A DNA stretch of 64,000 nucleotides from Macropodus opercularis. Lineage: Eukaryota; Chordata; Actinopteri; Anabantiformes; Osphronemidae. The DNA lies in NCBI GenBank assembly GCA_030770545.1, contig CM061106.1, forward strand, positions 17,381,001-17,445,000, in the 5' to 3' direction. The notes beneath the pieces were generated by a model, which was not told where the DNA came from, searched no databases, and worked only from the letters and a program-made list of their open reading frames with translations. The position numbers and the translations under genes were made by a program. This document shows, piece after piece, positions 33,468 through 44,134 of this stretch. Positions within the stretch are counted from its first letter, which is position 1, and every line of letters begins with the position of its first letter.

Positions 33468-33540
33468 CGCCTGAGTAGGGACTTGACACTTGGACACTCA
33501 GACGAAAAGTCTGATGCTCTACCGACTCAGGTAGCCAGGC
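33468..33540 (-). pseudogene. tRNA-Lys(TTT) pseudogene, full length
   Basis: No 8-bp deletion. Confidence 0.85.
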
Positions 33541-33726
33541 TTCACGCCGTAAGCCCTCTACAGATGAGAAGTACATAACGCAACAGAGGTAGTCTCTAAA
33601 CTTCACAACAAATCTTTTCTTTAGACTCCACAGTGCAGAAACGCTTTGGAACCAGGTGTTTCCTCTTGCCAATGCAACGTTTGGACGTAACTGTCACGTG
33701 CCCATAAGGCAATGACAGGCTTTCAA

Positions 33727-33798
33727 GCATTGGTGGTATAGTGGTGAGAATAGCTGCTTGCCAAGCAGTTGACCCGGGTTCAGTTCCCGGCCAATGCA
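33727..33798 (+). tRNA. tRNA-Gly(GCC)
   Basis: T loop TTCAGTT lacks A58, as in the first unit. Confidence 0.87.
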
Positions 33799-33997
33799 GA
33801 GGACAGGGACTGCTGCCCCCTTTTTTCAAGGCGGCGGACCCAAGCTTCTCCTGTACTTCTAGGTGGACGCGGCAAGTTGCAGAAGATAATCAGATTTACT
33901 CTTTAACTTACTGGACTCAACTGCGGCCGAAACGGCTTTCCTTCGGCGGGAATCGAACCAAGGAACTCACTGAACTTCACAACAAATCTTTTTTTTT

Positions 33998-34209
33998 TGG
34001 ACTCCGCAGTTCCAAAACGCTTCCGGATCTGCCAAAGTGCTCTTCTGCAGTGCGCCTGAACTAGGAGCCCCATTTTTTACGCGCCCCTTCAAGCTGGAGG
34101 TGGACGCGAGTGGGTAGGGTGCCGGGGCTTTAACTTCTGCAAGAGGATTAGCAGGGCACAGGCTACTTTTCCAAAAAATTCAAACACCAGGCTCAGTATA
34201 GCACAATAG
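33998..34209 (+). mobile_element. Ty3/gypsy RNase H fragment (copy 9)
   Basis: Stop after VDAS. Confidence 0.75.
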
Positions 34210-34571
34210 AGCCAGTGGCAGCTACAGTGCAGTTACCTGCATTTCCCTAAGAAGCGTTTGTTCCTTAGTGTATTCGCACTTGTTGTGGGCCTTGTGCCTA
34301 TATTCTGTTTGTTTTGGGACCTTCTGTAAAGTAGGGGTGAGCTGCCATTTTCTTTGGATGAGGTTACGTCTTCTCTGGTGTGCGCTTATTACTTGGCTTA
34401 GTGTGTGCTGGTTTGGGGAGAACGGGTTTGGAATAACCTGGTCACATTCATGTGTTACGCGCCCTACCTAGATGGGGACGTGACAGAGCTCAGTGATGCA
34501 ATCTGGGAACGTCCTCTTGCGGCGTTTGGAGTAATCTGTCACGTCCCCATAGGGCAAGGGCACGCTTTTAA

Positions 34572-34643
34572 GCATTGGTGGTATGGTGGTGAGAATAGCT
34601 GCTTCCCAAGCAGTTGACCCGGGTTCAATTCCCGGCCAATGCA
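34572..34643 (+). tRNA. tRNA-Gly(CCC), G14
   Basis: Standard CCC copy. Confidence 0.85.
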
Positions 34644-34776
34644 GAGGACAGGCACAACTGCCCCCTTTTTCAAGTCAGCGGACCAAAGCTTCTCCTGCAC
34701 CTCTAAGCAAGCAAGTTGCAGAAGGTAATCAGATTTAGTCTTTGACGTACTGGACTCAACCGCGGCTAAAACGGCA

Positions 34777-34848
34777 TTCCCTGACCGGGAATCGAACCCC
34801 GGCCGCGGCAGTGAAAGTGCCGAATCCTAGCCACTAGACCACCAGGGA
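34777..34848 (-). tRNA. tRNA-Glu(TTC), T-stem mismatch
   Basis: A private change gives G50 opposite G64; the anticodon stem is regular. Confidence 0.82.
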
Positions 34849-35252
34849 GACGGCGCTGGTGACTGGCACCTTCCTCGGGCAATCGAGGATCCCATCTAAA
34901 TGGAAATCTTTCTGGGAAAGAACCGGGTTTCTCTAATTCCCTGGTTCCAATGAAGAAAACAGGTTAGACCTTTCCAAACCAGCTTGTGAAACAAAGCACA
35001 CTTTACTGTGGTTCCTTGAGTGCATGCAAACACGTAGAAAGTGCCATGTTTGTTACCAGGTTTCACAAAACTGGTAGCATGGTGACGAGCATAGGTGCCT
35101 TCACAGTAATTGCGTTGTGTTTGACAGAACAGGAGGAGGTTTTAGTGACGCCTTGGGGAGAAAAGCACGCAAAGCTCTGTTGGCAACAGCACGTCGAAGC
35201 GATTTTCGACGTCACCTCCCAACACTAAAGACCTGCAGAAATAAGGTGCCTT

Positions 35253-35317
35253 CGCCTGAGTAGGGACTGGACACTCAGACGAAAAGTCTGATGCTCTACC
35301 GACTCAGGTAGCCAGGC
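35253..35317 (-). pseudogene. tRNA-Lys(TTT) pseudogene with 8-bp deletion
   Basis: 65-nt form. Confidence 0.82.
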
Positions 35318-35503
35318 TTCTTGCCGTAAGCCCTCTACAGATGAGAAGTACATAACGCAACAGAGGAAGTCTCTAAACTTCACAACAAATCTTTTCTTTA
35401 GACTCCACAGTGCAGAAACGCGTTGGAACCAGGTGTTTCCTCTTGCCAATGCAACGTTTGGAGGTAACTGTCACGTGCCCATAAGGCAATGACAGGCTTT
35501 CAA

Positions 35504-35575
35504 GCATTGGTGGTATAGTGGTGAGAATAGCTGCTTGCCAAGCAGTTGGCCCGGGTTCAGTTCCTGGCCAATGCA
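35504..35575 (+). tRNA. tRNA-Gly(GCC)
   Basis: T stem CCGGG/CCTGG has a G:U pair and T loop TTCAGTT; shared with 37282. Confidence 0.85.
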
Positions 35576-35775
35576 GAGGACAGGGACTGCTGCCCCCTTT
35601 TTTCAAGGCGGCGGACCCAAGCTTCTCCTGTACTTCTAGGTGGACGCGGCAAGTTGCAGAAGATAATCAGATTTACTCTTTAACTTACTGGACTCAACTG
35701 CGGCCGAAACGGCTTTCCTTCGGCGGGAATCGAACCAAGGAACTCACTGAACTTCACAACAAATCTTTTTTTTTT

Positions 35776-35987
35776 TGGACTCCGCAGTTCCAAAACGCTT
35801 CCGGATCTGCCAAAGTGCTCTTCTGCAGTGCGCCTGAACTAGGAGCCCCATTTTTTACGCGCCCCTTCAAGCTGGAGGTGGACGCGAGTGGGTAGGGTGC
35901 CGAGGCTTTAACTTCTGCAAGAGGATTAGCAGGGCACAGGCTACTTTTCCAAAAAATTCAAACACCAGGCTCAGTATAGCACAATAG
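35776..35987 (+). mobile_element. Ty3/gypsy RNase H fragment (copy 10)
   Basis: Stop after VDAS; frame continuous with the upstream spacer. Confidence 0.75.
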
Positions 35988-36349
35988 AGCCAGTGGCAGC
36001 TACAGTGCAGTTACCTGCATTTCCCTAAGGAGCGTTTGTTCCTTAGTGTATTCGCACTTGTTGTGGGCCTTGTGCCTATATTCTGTTTGTTTTGGGACCT
36101 TCTGTAAAGTAGGGGTGAGCTGCCATTTTCTTTGGATGAGGTTACGTCTTCTCTGGTGTGCGCTTATTACTTGGCTTAGTGTGTGCTGGTTTGGGGAGAA
36201 CGGGTTTGGAATAACCTGGTCACATTCGTGTGTTACGCGCCCTACCTAGATGGGGACGTGACAGAGCTCAGTGATGCAATCTGGGAACGTCCTCTTGCGG
36301 CGTTTGGAGTAATCTGCCACGTCCCCATAGGGCAAGGGCACGCTTTTAA

Positions 36350-36421
36350 GCATTGGTGGTATGGTGGTGAGAATAGCTGCTTCCCAAGCAGTTGACCCGG
36401 GTTCAATTCCCGGCCAATGCA
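36350..36421 (+). tRNA. tRNA-Gly(CCC), G14
   Basis: Upstream element reads CCACGTC in this and the next unit. Confidence 0.85.
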
Positions 36422-36554
36422 GAGGACAGGCACAACTGCCCCCTTTTTCAAGTCAGCGGACCAAAGCTTCTCCTGCACCTCTAAGCAAGCAAGTTGCAGA
36501 AGGTAATCAGATTTAGTCTTTAACGTACTGGACTCAACCGCGGCTAAAACGGCA

Positions 36555-36626
36555 TTCCCTGACCGGGAATCGAACCCGGGCCGCTGCAGTGAAAGCGTCG
36601 AATCCTAGCCACTAGACCACCAGGGA
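36555..36626 (-). tRNA. tRNA-Glu(TTC), damaged anticodon stem
   Basis: Same two mismatches as 25874. Confidence 0.75.
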
Positions 36627-37030
36627 GACGGCGCTGGTGACTGGCACCTTCCTCGGGCAATCGAGGATCCCATCTAAATGGAAATCTTTCTGGGAAAGAA
36701 CCGGGTTTCTCTAATTCCCTGGTTCCAATGAAGAAAACAGGTTAGACCTTTCCAAACCAGCTTGTGAAACAAAGCACACTTTACTGTGGTTCCTTGAGTG
36801 CATGCAAACACGTAGAAAGTGACATGTTTGTTACCAGGTTTCACAAAACTGGTAGCATGGTGACGAGCATAGATGCCTTCACAGTAATTGCGTTGTGTTT
36901 GACAGAACAGGAGGAGGTTTTAGTGACGCCTTGGGGAGAAAAGCACGCAAAGCTCTGTTGGCAACAGCACGTCGAAGCGATTTTCGACGTCACCTCCCAA
37001 CACTAAAGACCTGCAGAAATAAGGTGCCTT

Positions 37031-37095
37031 CGCCTGAGTAGGGACTGGACACTCAGACGAAAAGTCTGATGCTCTACCGACTCAGGTAGCCAGGC
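37031..37095 (-). pseudogene. tRNA-Lys(TTT) pseudogene with 8-bp deletion
   Basis: 65-nt form. Confidence 0.82.
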
Positions 37096-37281
37096 TTCTT
37101 GCCGTAAGCCCTCTACAGATGAGAAGTACATAACGCAACAGAGGAAGTCTCTAAACTTCACAACAAATCTTTTCTTTAGACTCCACAGTGCAGAAACGCG
37201 TTGGAACCAGGTGTTTCCTCTTGCCAATGCAACGTTTGGAGGTAACTGTCACGTGCCCATAAGGCAATGACAGGCTTTCAA

Positions 37282-37353
37282 GCATTGGTGGTATAGTGGT
37301 GAGAATAGCTGCTTGCCAAGCAGTTGGCCCGGGTTCAGTTCCTGGCCAATGCA
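37282..37353 (+). tRNA. tRNA-Gly(GCC)
   Basis: Same variant as 35504; these two units are nearly identical. Confidence 0.85.
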
Positions 37354-37553
37354 GAGGACAGGGACTGCTGCCCCCTTTTTTCAAGGCGGCGGACCCAAGC
37401 TTCTCCTGTACTTCTAGGTGGACGCGGCAAGTTGCAGAAGATAATCAGATTTACTCTTTAACTTACTGGACTCAACTGCGGCCGAAACGGCTTTCCTTCG
37501 GCGGGAATCGAACCAAGGAACTCACTGAACTTCACAACAAATCTTTTTTTTTT

Positions 37554-37765
37554 TGGACTCCGCAGTTCCAAAACGCTTCCGGATCTGCCAAAGTGCTCTT
37601 CTGCAGTGCGCCTGAACTAGGAGCCCCATTTTTTACGCGCCCCTTCAAGCTGGAGGTGGACGCGAGTGGGTAGGGTGCCGAGGCTTTAACTTCTGCAAGA
37701 GGATTAGCAGGGCACAGGCTACTTTTCCAAAAAATTCAAACACCAGGCTCAGTATAGCACAATAG
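37554..37765 (+). mobile_element. Ty3/gypsy RNase H fragment (copy 11)
   Basis: Same as copy 10. Confidence 0.75.
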
Positions 37766-38127
37766 AGCCAGTGGCAGCTACAGTGCAGTTACCTGCATTT
37801 CCCTAAGGAGCGTTTGTTCCTTAGTGTATTCGCACTTGTTGTGGGCCTTGTGCCTATATTCTGTTTGTTTTGGGACCTTCTGTAAAGTAGGGGTGAGCTG
37901 CCATTTTCTTTGGATGAGGTTACGTCTTCTCTGGTGTGCGCTTATTACTTGGCTTAGTGTGTGCTGGTTTGGGGAGAACGGGTTTGGAATAACCTGGTCA
38001 CATTCGTGTGTTACGCGCCCTACCTAGATGGGGACGTGACAGAGCTCAGTGATGCAATCTGGGAACGTCCTCTTGCGGCGTTTGGAGTAATCTGCCACGT
38101 CCCCATAGGGCAAGGGCACGCTTTTAA

Positions 38128-38199
38128 GCATTGGTGGTATGGTGGTGAGAATAGCTGCTTCCCAAGCAGTTGACCCGGGTTCAATTCCCGGCCAATGCA
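38128..38199 (+). tRNA. tRNA-Gly(CCC), G14
   Basis: Standard CCC copy. Confidence 0.85.
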
Positions 38200-38332
38200 G
38201 AGGACAGGCACAACTGCCCCCTTTTTCAAGTCAGCGGACCAAAGCTTCTCCTGCACCTCTAAGCAAGCAAGTTGCAGAAGGTAATCAGATTTAGTCTTTA
38301 ACGTACTGGACTCAACCGCGGCTAAAACGGCA

Positions 38333-38404
38333 TTCCCTGACCGGGAATCGAACCCGGGCCGCTGCAGTGAAAGCGTCGAATCCTAGCCACTAGACCACCA
38401 GGGA
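38333..38404 (-). tRNA. tRNA-Glu(TTC), damaged anticodon stem
   Basis: Fourth copy with the two stem mismatches. Confidence 0.75.
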
Positions 38405-38808
38405 GACGGCGCTGGTGACTGGCACCTTCCTCGGGCAATCGAGGATCCCATCTAAATGGAAATCTTTCTGGGAAAGAACCGGGTTTCTCTAATTCCCTGG
38501 TTCAAATGAAGAAAACAGGTTAGACCTTTCCAAACCAGCTTGTGAAACAAAGCACACTTTACTGTGGTTCCTTGAGTGCATGCAAACACGTAGAAAGTGA
38601 CATGTTTGTTACCAGGTTTCACAAAACTGGTAGCATGGTGACGAGCATAGGTGCCTTCACAGTAATTGCGTTGTGTTTGACAGAACAGGAGGAGGATTTA
38701 GTGACGCCTTGGGGAGAAAAGCACGCAAAGCTCTGTTGGCAACAGCACGTCGAAGCGATTTTCGACGTCACCTCCCAACACTAAAGACCTGCAGAAATAA
38801 GGTGCCTT

Positions 38809-38873
38809 CGCCTGAGTAGGGACTGGACACTCAGACGAAAAGTCTGATGCTCTACCGACTCAGGTAGCCAGGC
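38809..38873 (-). pseudogene. tRNA-Lys(TTT) pseudogene with 8-bp deletion
   Basis: 65-nt form; last Lys remnant of array 2. Confidence 0.82.
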
Positions 38874-39059
38874 TTCACGCCGTAAGCCCTCTACAGATGA
38901 GAAGTACATAACGCAACAGAGGAAGTCTCTAAACTTCACAACAAATCTTTTCTTTAGACTCCACAGTGCAGAAACGCTTTGGAACCAGGTGTTTCCTCTT
39001 GCCAATGCAACGTTTGGAGGTAACTGTCACGTGCCCATAAGGCAATGACAGGCTTTCAA

Positions 39060-39131
39060 GCATTGGTGGTATAGTGGTGAGAATAGCTGCTTGCCAAGCA
39101 GTTGACCCGGGTTCAATTCCCGGCCAATGCA
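39060..39131 (+). tRNA. tRNA-Gly(GCC)
   Basis: TTCAATT T loop. Confidence 0.93.
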
Positions 39132-39331
39132 GAGGACAGGGACTGCTGCCCCCTTTTTTCAAGGCGGCGGACCAAAGCTTCTCCTGTACTTCTAGGTGGA
39201 CACGGCAAGTTGCAGAAGATAATCAGATTTACTCTTTAACTTACTGGACTCAACTGCGGCCGAAACGGCTTTCCTTCGGCGGGAATCGAACCAAGGAACT
39301 CACTGAACTTCACAACAAATGTTTTTTTTTT

Positions 39332-39543
39332 TGGACTCCGCAGTTCCAAAACGCTTCCGGATCTGCCAAAGTGCTCTTCTGCAGTGCGCCTGAGCTAGGA
39401 GCCCCATTTTTTACGCGCCCCTTCAAGCTGGAGGTGGACGCGAGTGGGTATGGTGCCGGGGCTTTAACTTCTGCAAGAGGATTAGCAGGGCACAGGCTAC
39501 TTTTCCAAAAGATTCAAACACCAGGCTCAGTATAGCACAATAG
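39332..39543 (+). mobile_element. Ty3/gypsy RNase H fragment (copy 12), frame open
   Basis: Open variant. Confidence 0.75.
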
Positions 39544-39905
39544 AGCCAGTGGCAGCTACAGTGAAGTTACCTGCATTTCCCTAAGGAGCGTTTGTTCTCT
39601 AGTGTATTCGCACTTGTTGTGGGCCTTGTGCCTATATTCTGTTTGTTTTGGGACCTTCTGTAAAGTAGGGGTGAGCTGCCATTTTCTTTGGATGAGGTTA
39701 CGTCTTCTCTGGTGTGAGCTTATTACTTGGCTTAGTGTGTGCTGGTTTGGGGAGAACGGGTTTGGAATAACCTGGTCACATTCGTGTGTTACGCGCCCTA
39801 CCTAGATGGGGACGTGACAGAGCTCAGTGATGCAATCTGGGGACGTCCTCTTGCGGCGTTTGGAGTAATCTGTCACGTCCCCATAGGGCAAGGGCACGCT
39901 TTTAA

Positions 39906-39977
39906 GCATTGGTGGTATAGTGGTGAGAATAGCTGCTTCCCAAGCAGTTGACCCGGGTTCAATTCCCGGCCAATGCA
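39906..39977 (+). tRNA. tRNA-Gly(CCC) with A14, mosaic flanks
   Basis: The only full CCC copy with the conserved A14 (TATAGTGG). Its upstream flank is CCC-type, but its downstream flank is GCC-type (GGGACTGCTGCC, then T6). This points to unequal exchange or gene conversion with a GCC gene, and makes it the most regular CCC gene in the window. Confidence 0.92.
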
Positions 39978-40084
39978 GAGGACAGGGACTGCTGCCCCCT
40001 TTTTTCAAGGCGGTGGACCCAAGCTTCTCCTGTACTTCTAGGTGGACGCGGCAAGTTGCAGAAGATAATCAGATTTACTCTTTA

Positions 40085-40104
40085 GGCCACTAGACCACCA
40101 GGGA
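40085..40104 (-). pseudogene. tRNA-Glu 5' fragment
   Basis: The first 20 nt of a Glu gene (acceptor strand and half of the D arm) abut Gly flank sequence; the rest is deleted. Confidence 0.8.
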
Positions 40105-40208
40105 GACGGCGCTGGTGTATGGCACCTTCCTCGGGCAATCGAGGATCCCATCTAAATGGAAATCTTTCTGGGAAAGAACCGGGTTTCTGGTGAGAATAGT
40201 GTGTGTAT

Positions 40209-40270
40209 TATAGTGGTGAGAATAGCTGCTTGCCAAGCAGTTGACCCGGGTTCAATTCCCGGCCAATGCA
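40209..40270 (+). pseudogene. tRNA-Gly(GCC) lacking its acceptor 5' strand
   Basis: The gene starts at about position 11 (TATAGTGG); the first ten bases are replaced by GT-rich sequence. The anticodon arm, T arm and 3' acceptor strand are intact, but the acceptor stem cannot form. Confidence 0.85.
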
Positions 40271-40470
40271 GAGGACAGGGACTGCTGCCCCCTTTTTTCA
40301 AGGCGGCGGACCCAAGCTTCTCCTGTACTTCTAGGTGGACGCGGCAAGTTGCAGAAGATAATCAGATTTACTCCTTAACTTACTGGACTCAACTGCGGCC
40401 GAAACGGCTTTCCTTCGGCGGGAATGGAACCAAGGAACTCACTGAACTTCACAACAAATCTTTTTTTTTT

Positions 40471-40682
40471 TGGACTCCGCAGTTCCAAAACGCTTCCGGA
40501 TCTGCCAAAGTGCTCTTCTGCAGTGCGCCTGAGCTAGGAGCCCCATTTTTTACGCGCCCCTTCAAGCTGGAGGTGGACGCGAGTGGGTATGGTGCCGGGG
40601 CTTTAACTTCTGCAAGAGGATTAGCAGGGCACAGGCTACTTTTCCAAAAAATTCAAACACCAGGCTCAGTATAGCACAATAG
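40471..40682 (+). mobile_element. Ty3/gypsy RNase H fragment (copy 13), frame open
   Basis: Open variant in the truncated last unit. Confidence 0.75.
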
Positions 40683-41044
40683 AGCCAGTGGCAGCTACAG
40701 TGCAGTTACCTGCATTTCCCTAAGGAGCGTTTGTTCCTTAGTGTATTCGCACTTGTTGTGGGCCTTGTGCCTATATTCTGTTTGTTTTGGGACCTTCTGT
40801 AAAGTAGGGGTGAGCTGCCATTTTCTTTGGATGAGGTTACGTCTTCTCTGGTGTGCGCTTATTACTTGGCTTAGTGTGTGCTGGTTTGGGGAGAACGGGT
40901 TTGGAATAACCTGGTCACATTCGTGTGTTACGCACCCTACCTAGATGGGGACGTGACAGAGCTCAGTCATGCAATCTGGGAACGTCCTCTTGCGGCGTTT
41001 GGAGTAATCTGTCACGTCCCCATAGGGCAAGGGCATGCTTTTAA

Positions 41045-41074
41045 GCATTGGTGGTATAGTGGTGAGAATAGCTG
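41045..41074 (+). pseudogene. tRNA-Gly 5'-half fragment at the array 2/array 3 junction
   Basis: The first 30 nt of a Gly gene, ending in the anticodon stem (AATAGCTG), run straight into array 3 spacer (ACATGTTCCC) with a 2-base overlap TG. The two arrays are thus fused inside a tRNA gene. Confidence 0.88.
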
Positions 41075-41255
41075 ACATGTTCCCAACAATTGACGAACCA
41101 GCCGTTGGAACAAAGAGGACCTTAATGGGGTTTCTTGATTGCATGCAAAGACTCTGAAGGAGACATGATTTGAGCTGGTTTCACAACACTGGTGGTATAG
41201 TGACGACCTTGGGTGCCTTCAAAGTCACTAGTGAGCTGCAGAAAACAGGTAACTT

Positions 41256-41328
41256 TGCCTGAGCAGGGACTTGAACCCTGGGCCCTCAGATTAAAAGTCT
41301 GATGCTCTACCGACTGAGCTACACAGGC
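41256..41328 (-). tRNA. tRNA-Lys(TTT)
   Basis: Identical to array 1 Lys, including U6:U67. Confidence 0.92.
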
Positions 41329-42049
41329 TTCACGCTACAAACCCTCTAGAGGGAGAAAGTACGCAATAGAGGAAGTAACTTATACTTCAGCGAGAGCAAC
41401 CTCCATAGAGGGCCGGGTCAAATACTGTTGGTCATGCCCCACCTGTGCCTGGAACCCGATTGATACATCAGTGCCCGAGTAGGTAGAAGAACACCGGGCC
41501 TTTTGACAGGTGGTATTTGTCTTTATCGTAGGGCAAAAATCAATGACACGTTTGTCACCTGTTGACATGCCAGCACCAGGGTTCACAATGCTGGTGGTAT
41601 AGTCACAACCACAGATCCCTCCAAAGTAGTTGTGCTGTGTTTGTGTTTGGACTCGACCTTGAAAGTCACAAGTTGCTGGAACGAATGGCTCCTTGTCTTT
41701 CAGCTGTGGCAGTGCGACCACTCCTGCGTGTAGTGCTAATGGAGCAGCGACCCGTCCGTGGTGTACGTAGCCTCTCGCTCGATAAAGTCTTCCAGAGGGA
41801 TGGAATAAAACTGAGGTGGACGGCTTATGTGGTTAAACCCCTGGCCTCATTGCGCATAGGTAAAAGTCCTGTCATCACTAGAGACTTTACTCGTGCTCTC
41901 TGCCTCTCATTCACCACACGTAAGAAGCCTTTGCGTTCTAGTCCGGCAAATGAAAGAGTTCAGTGATGGAAACGGGCATTCTGGGAGGTTAGTCTTGCGG
42001 CATTGTACGGTTTCTGTCACGTGCCCATAGGGCGATGCCGGGCTTTCGA

Positions 42050-42122
42050 GCATTGGTGGTATAAAGTTGAGAATAAGTGCTTCCCAAGCAGTGGACCCAG
42101 GGTTCGATTCTTGGCCAACGCA
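42050..42122 (+). pseudogene. tRNA-Gly(CCC)-like pseudogene (array 3 form)
   Basis: A 73-nt form with one acceptor mismatch (A3:C70), a broken D arm with TATAAAG, and an extra base in the T arm before GTTCGATT. Less decayed than the array 1 form: T-loop C56 and the acceptor T5 are retained. Confidence 0.82.
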
Positions 42123-42294
42123 GTGTCAGAGGAATGTCACATCAGTTCCCTTTTCGACTCAGACTGCAATTGAAACGTGCGATACATTCTGCTGGACGTG
42201 TAAGAAAGCACAAAGGGCCCGACGTCGCATGTTCTTATGTTACAGCGGCAAACCAGACTTGAACGTATTGGACTGACCCTCGGCTAAATGGCTT

Positions 42295-42366
42295 TTCCCT
42301 GACCGGGAATCGAACCCTGGCCACGGCTGTGAGAGCGCTGAATCCTAGCCACTAGACCACCAGGGA
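42295..42366 (-). pseudogene. Degraded tRNA-Glu(CTC)
   Basis: Mismatches at 28:42 and 31:39 in the anticodon stem and at 50:64 in the T stem. It sits nearest the array 2 junction and is the most decayed Glu of the array. Confidence 0.75.
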
Positions 42367-42658
42367 GAAGGTACAAGCACCGGGCAAATTCCTCGGACGA
42401 TAGCTTCTACGTGGATGTCTTCCTGGAGAAAATGGAGTTTCTCTGATCCCCTGGTTCCATCGGAGAAAACAGCCTTGACATGTTCCCAACAATTGACGAA
42501 CCAGCCGTTGGAACAAAGAGGACCTTAATGGGGTTTCTTGATTGCATGCAAAGACTCTGAAGGAGACATGATTTGAGCTGGTTTCACAACACTGGTGGTA
42601 TAGTGACGACCTTGGGTGCCTTCAAAGTCACTAGTGAGCTGCAGAAAACAGGTAACTT

Positions 42659-42731
42659 TGCCTGAGCAGGGACTTGAACCCTGGGCCCTCAGATTAAAAG
42701 TCTGATGCTCTACCGACTGAGCTACACAGGC
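42659..42731 (-). tRNA. tRNA-Lys(TTT)
   Basis: Same as 41256. Confidence 0.92.
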
Positions 42732-43452
42732 TTCACGCTACAAACCCTCTAGAGGGAGAAAGTACGCAATAGAGGAAGTAACTTATACTTCAGCGAGAGC
42801 AACCTCCATAGAGGGCCGGGTCAAATACTGTTGGTCATGCCCCACCTGTGCCTGGAACCCGATTGATACATCAGTGCCCGAGTAGGTAGAAGAACACCGG
42901 GCCTTTTGACAGGTGGTATTTGTCTTTATCGTAGGGCAAAAATCAATGACACGTTTGTCACCTGTTGACATGCCAGCACCAGGGTTCACAATGCTGGTGG
43001 TATAGTCACAACCACAGATCCCTCCAAAGTAGTTGTGCTGTGTTTGTGTTTGGACTCGACCTTGAAAGTCACAAGTTGCTGGAACGAATGGCTCCTTGTC
43101 TTTCAGCTGTGGCAGTGCGACCACTCCTGCGTGTAGTGCTAATGGAGCAGCGACCCGTCCGTGGTGTACGCAGCCTCTCGCTCGATAAAGTCTTCCAGAG
43201 GGATGGAATAAAACTGAGGTGGACGGCTTATGTGGTTAAACCCCTGGCCTCATTGCGCATAGGTAAAAGTCCTGTCATCACTAGAGACTTGACTCGTGCT
43301 CTCTGCCTCTCATTCACCACACGTAAGAAGCCTTTGCGTTCTAGTCCGGCAAATGAAAGAGTTCAGTGATGGAAACGGGCATTCTGGGAGGTTAGTCTTG
43401 CGGCATTGTACGGTTTCTGTCACGTGCCCATAGGGCGATGCCGGGCTTTCGA

Positions 43453-43525
43453 GCATTGGTGGTATAAAGTTGAGAATAAGTGCTTCCCAAGCAGTGGACC
43501 CAGGGTTCGATTCTTGGCCAACGCA
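43453..43525 (+). pseudogene. tRNA-Gly(CCC)-like pseudogene (array 3 form)
   Basis: Same as 42050. Confidence 0.82.
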
Positions 43526-43697
43526 GTGTCAGAGGAATGTCACATCAGTTCCCTTTTCGACTCAGACTGCAATTGAAACGTGCGATACATTCTGCTGGAC
43601 GTGTAAGAAAGCACAAAGGGCCCGACGTCGCATGTTCTTATGTTACAGCGGCAAACCAGACTTGAACGTATTGGACTGACCCTCGGCTAAATGGCTT

Positions 43698-43769
43698 TTT
43701 CCTGACCGGGAATCGAACCCGGGCCGCGGCGGTGAGAGCGCCGAATCCTAGCCACTAGACCACCAGGGA
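43698..43769 (-). tRNA. tRNA-Glu(CTC), acceptor mismatch
   Basis: A71 faces C2; all other stems are regular. Confidence 0.82.
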
Positions 43770-44061
43770 GAAGGTACGAGCACCGGGCAAATTCCTCGGA
43801 CGATAGCTTCTACGTGGAAGTCTTCCTGGAGAAAATGGAGTTTCTCTGATCCCCTGGTTCCATCGGAGAAAACAGCCTTGACATGTTCCCAACAATTGAC
43901 GAACCAGCCGTTGGAACAAAGAGGACCTTAATGGGGTTTCTTGATTCCATGCAAAGACTCTGAAGGAGACATGATTTGAGCTGGTTTCACAACACTGGTG
44001 GTATAGTGACGACCTTGGGTGCCTTCAAAGTCACTAGTGAGCTGCAGAAAACAGGTAACTT

Positions 44062-44134
44062 TGCCTGAGCAGGGACTTGAACCCTGGGCCCTCAGATTAA
44101 AAGTCTGATGCTCTACCGACTGAGCTACACAGGC
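44062..44134 (-). tRNA. tRNA-Lys(TTT)
   Basis: Same as 41256. Confidence 0.92.

Larger units (their letters stand above)
18575..41074. repeat. tRNA array 2: twelve 1778-1786-bp units plus a truncated unit
   Basis: Each unit holds Glu(TTC) (-), a decayed Lys gene (-), Gly(GCC) (+), a Glu 3'-end scrap, a Ty3/gypsy RNase H scrap and Gly(CCC) (+), then the next Glu (-). Length differs mainly through an 8-bp deletion in the Lys remnant and T-run length. Spacers around Glu and Lys are recognisably homologous to arrays 1 and 3, so the arrays share an ancestor. The truncated thirteenth unit spans about 40085-41074. Confidence 0.95.
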
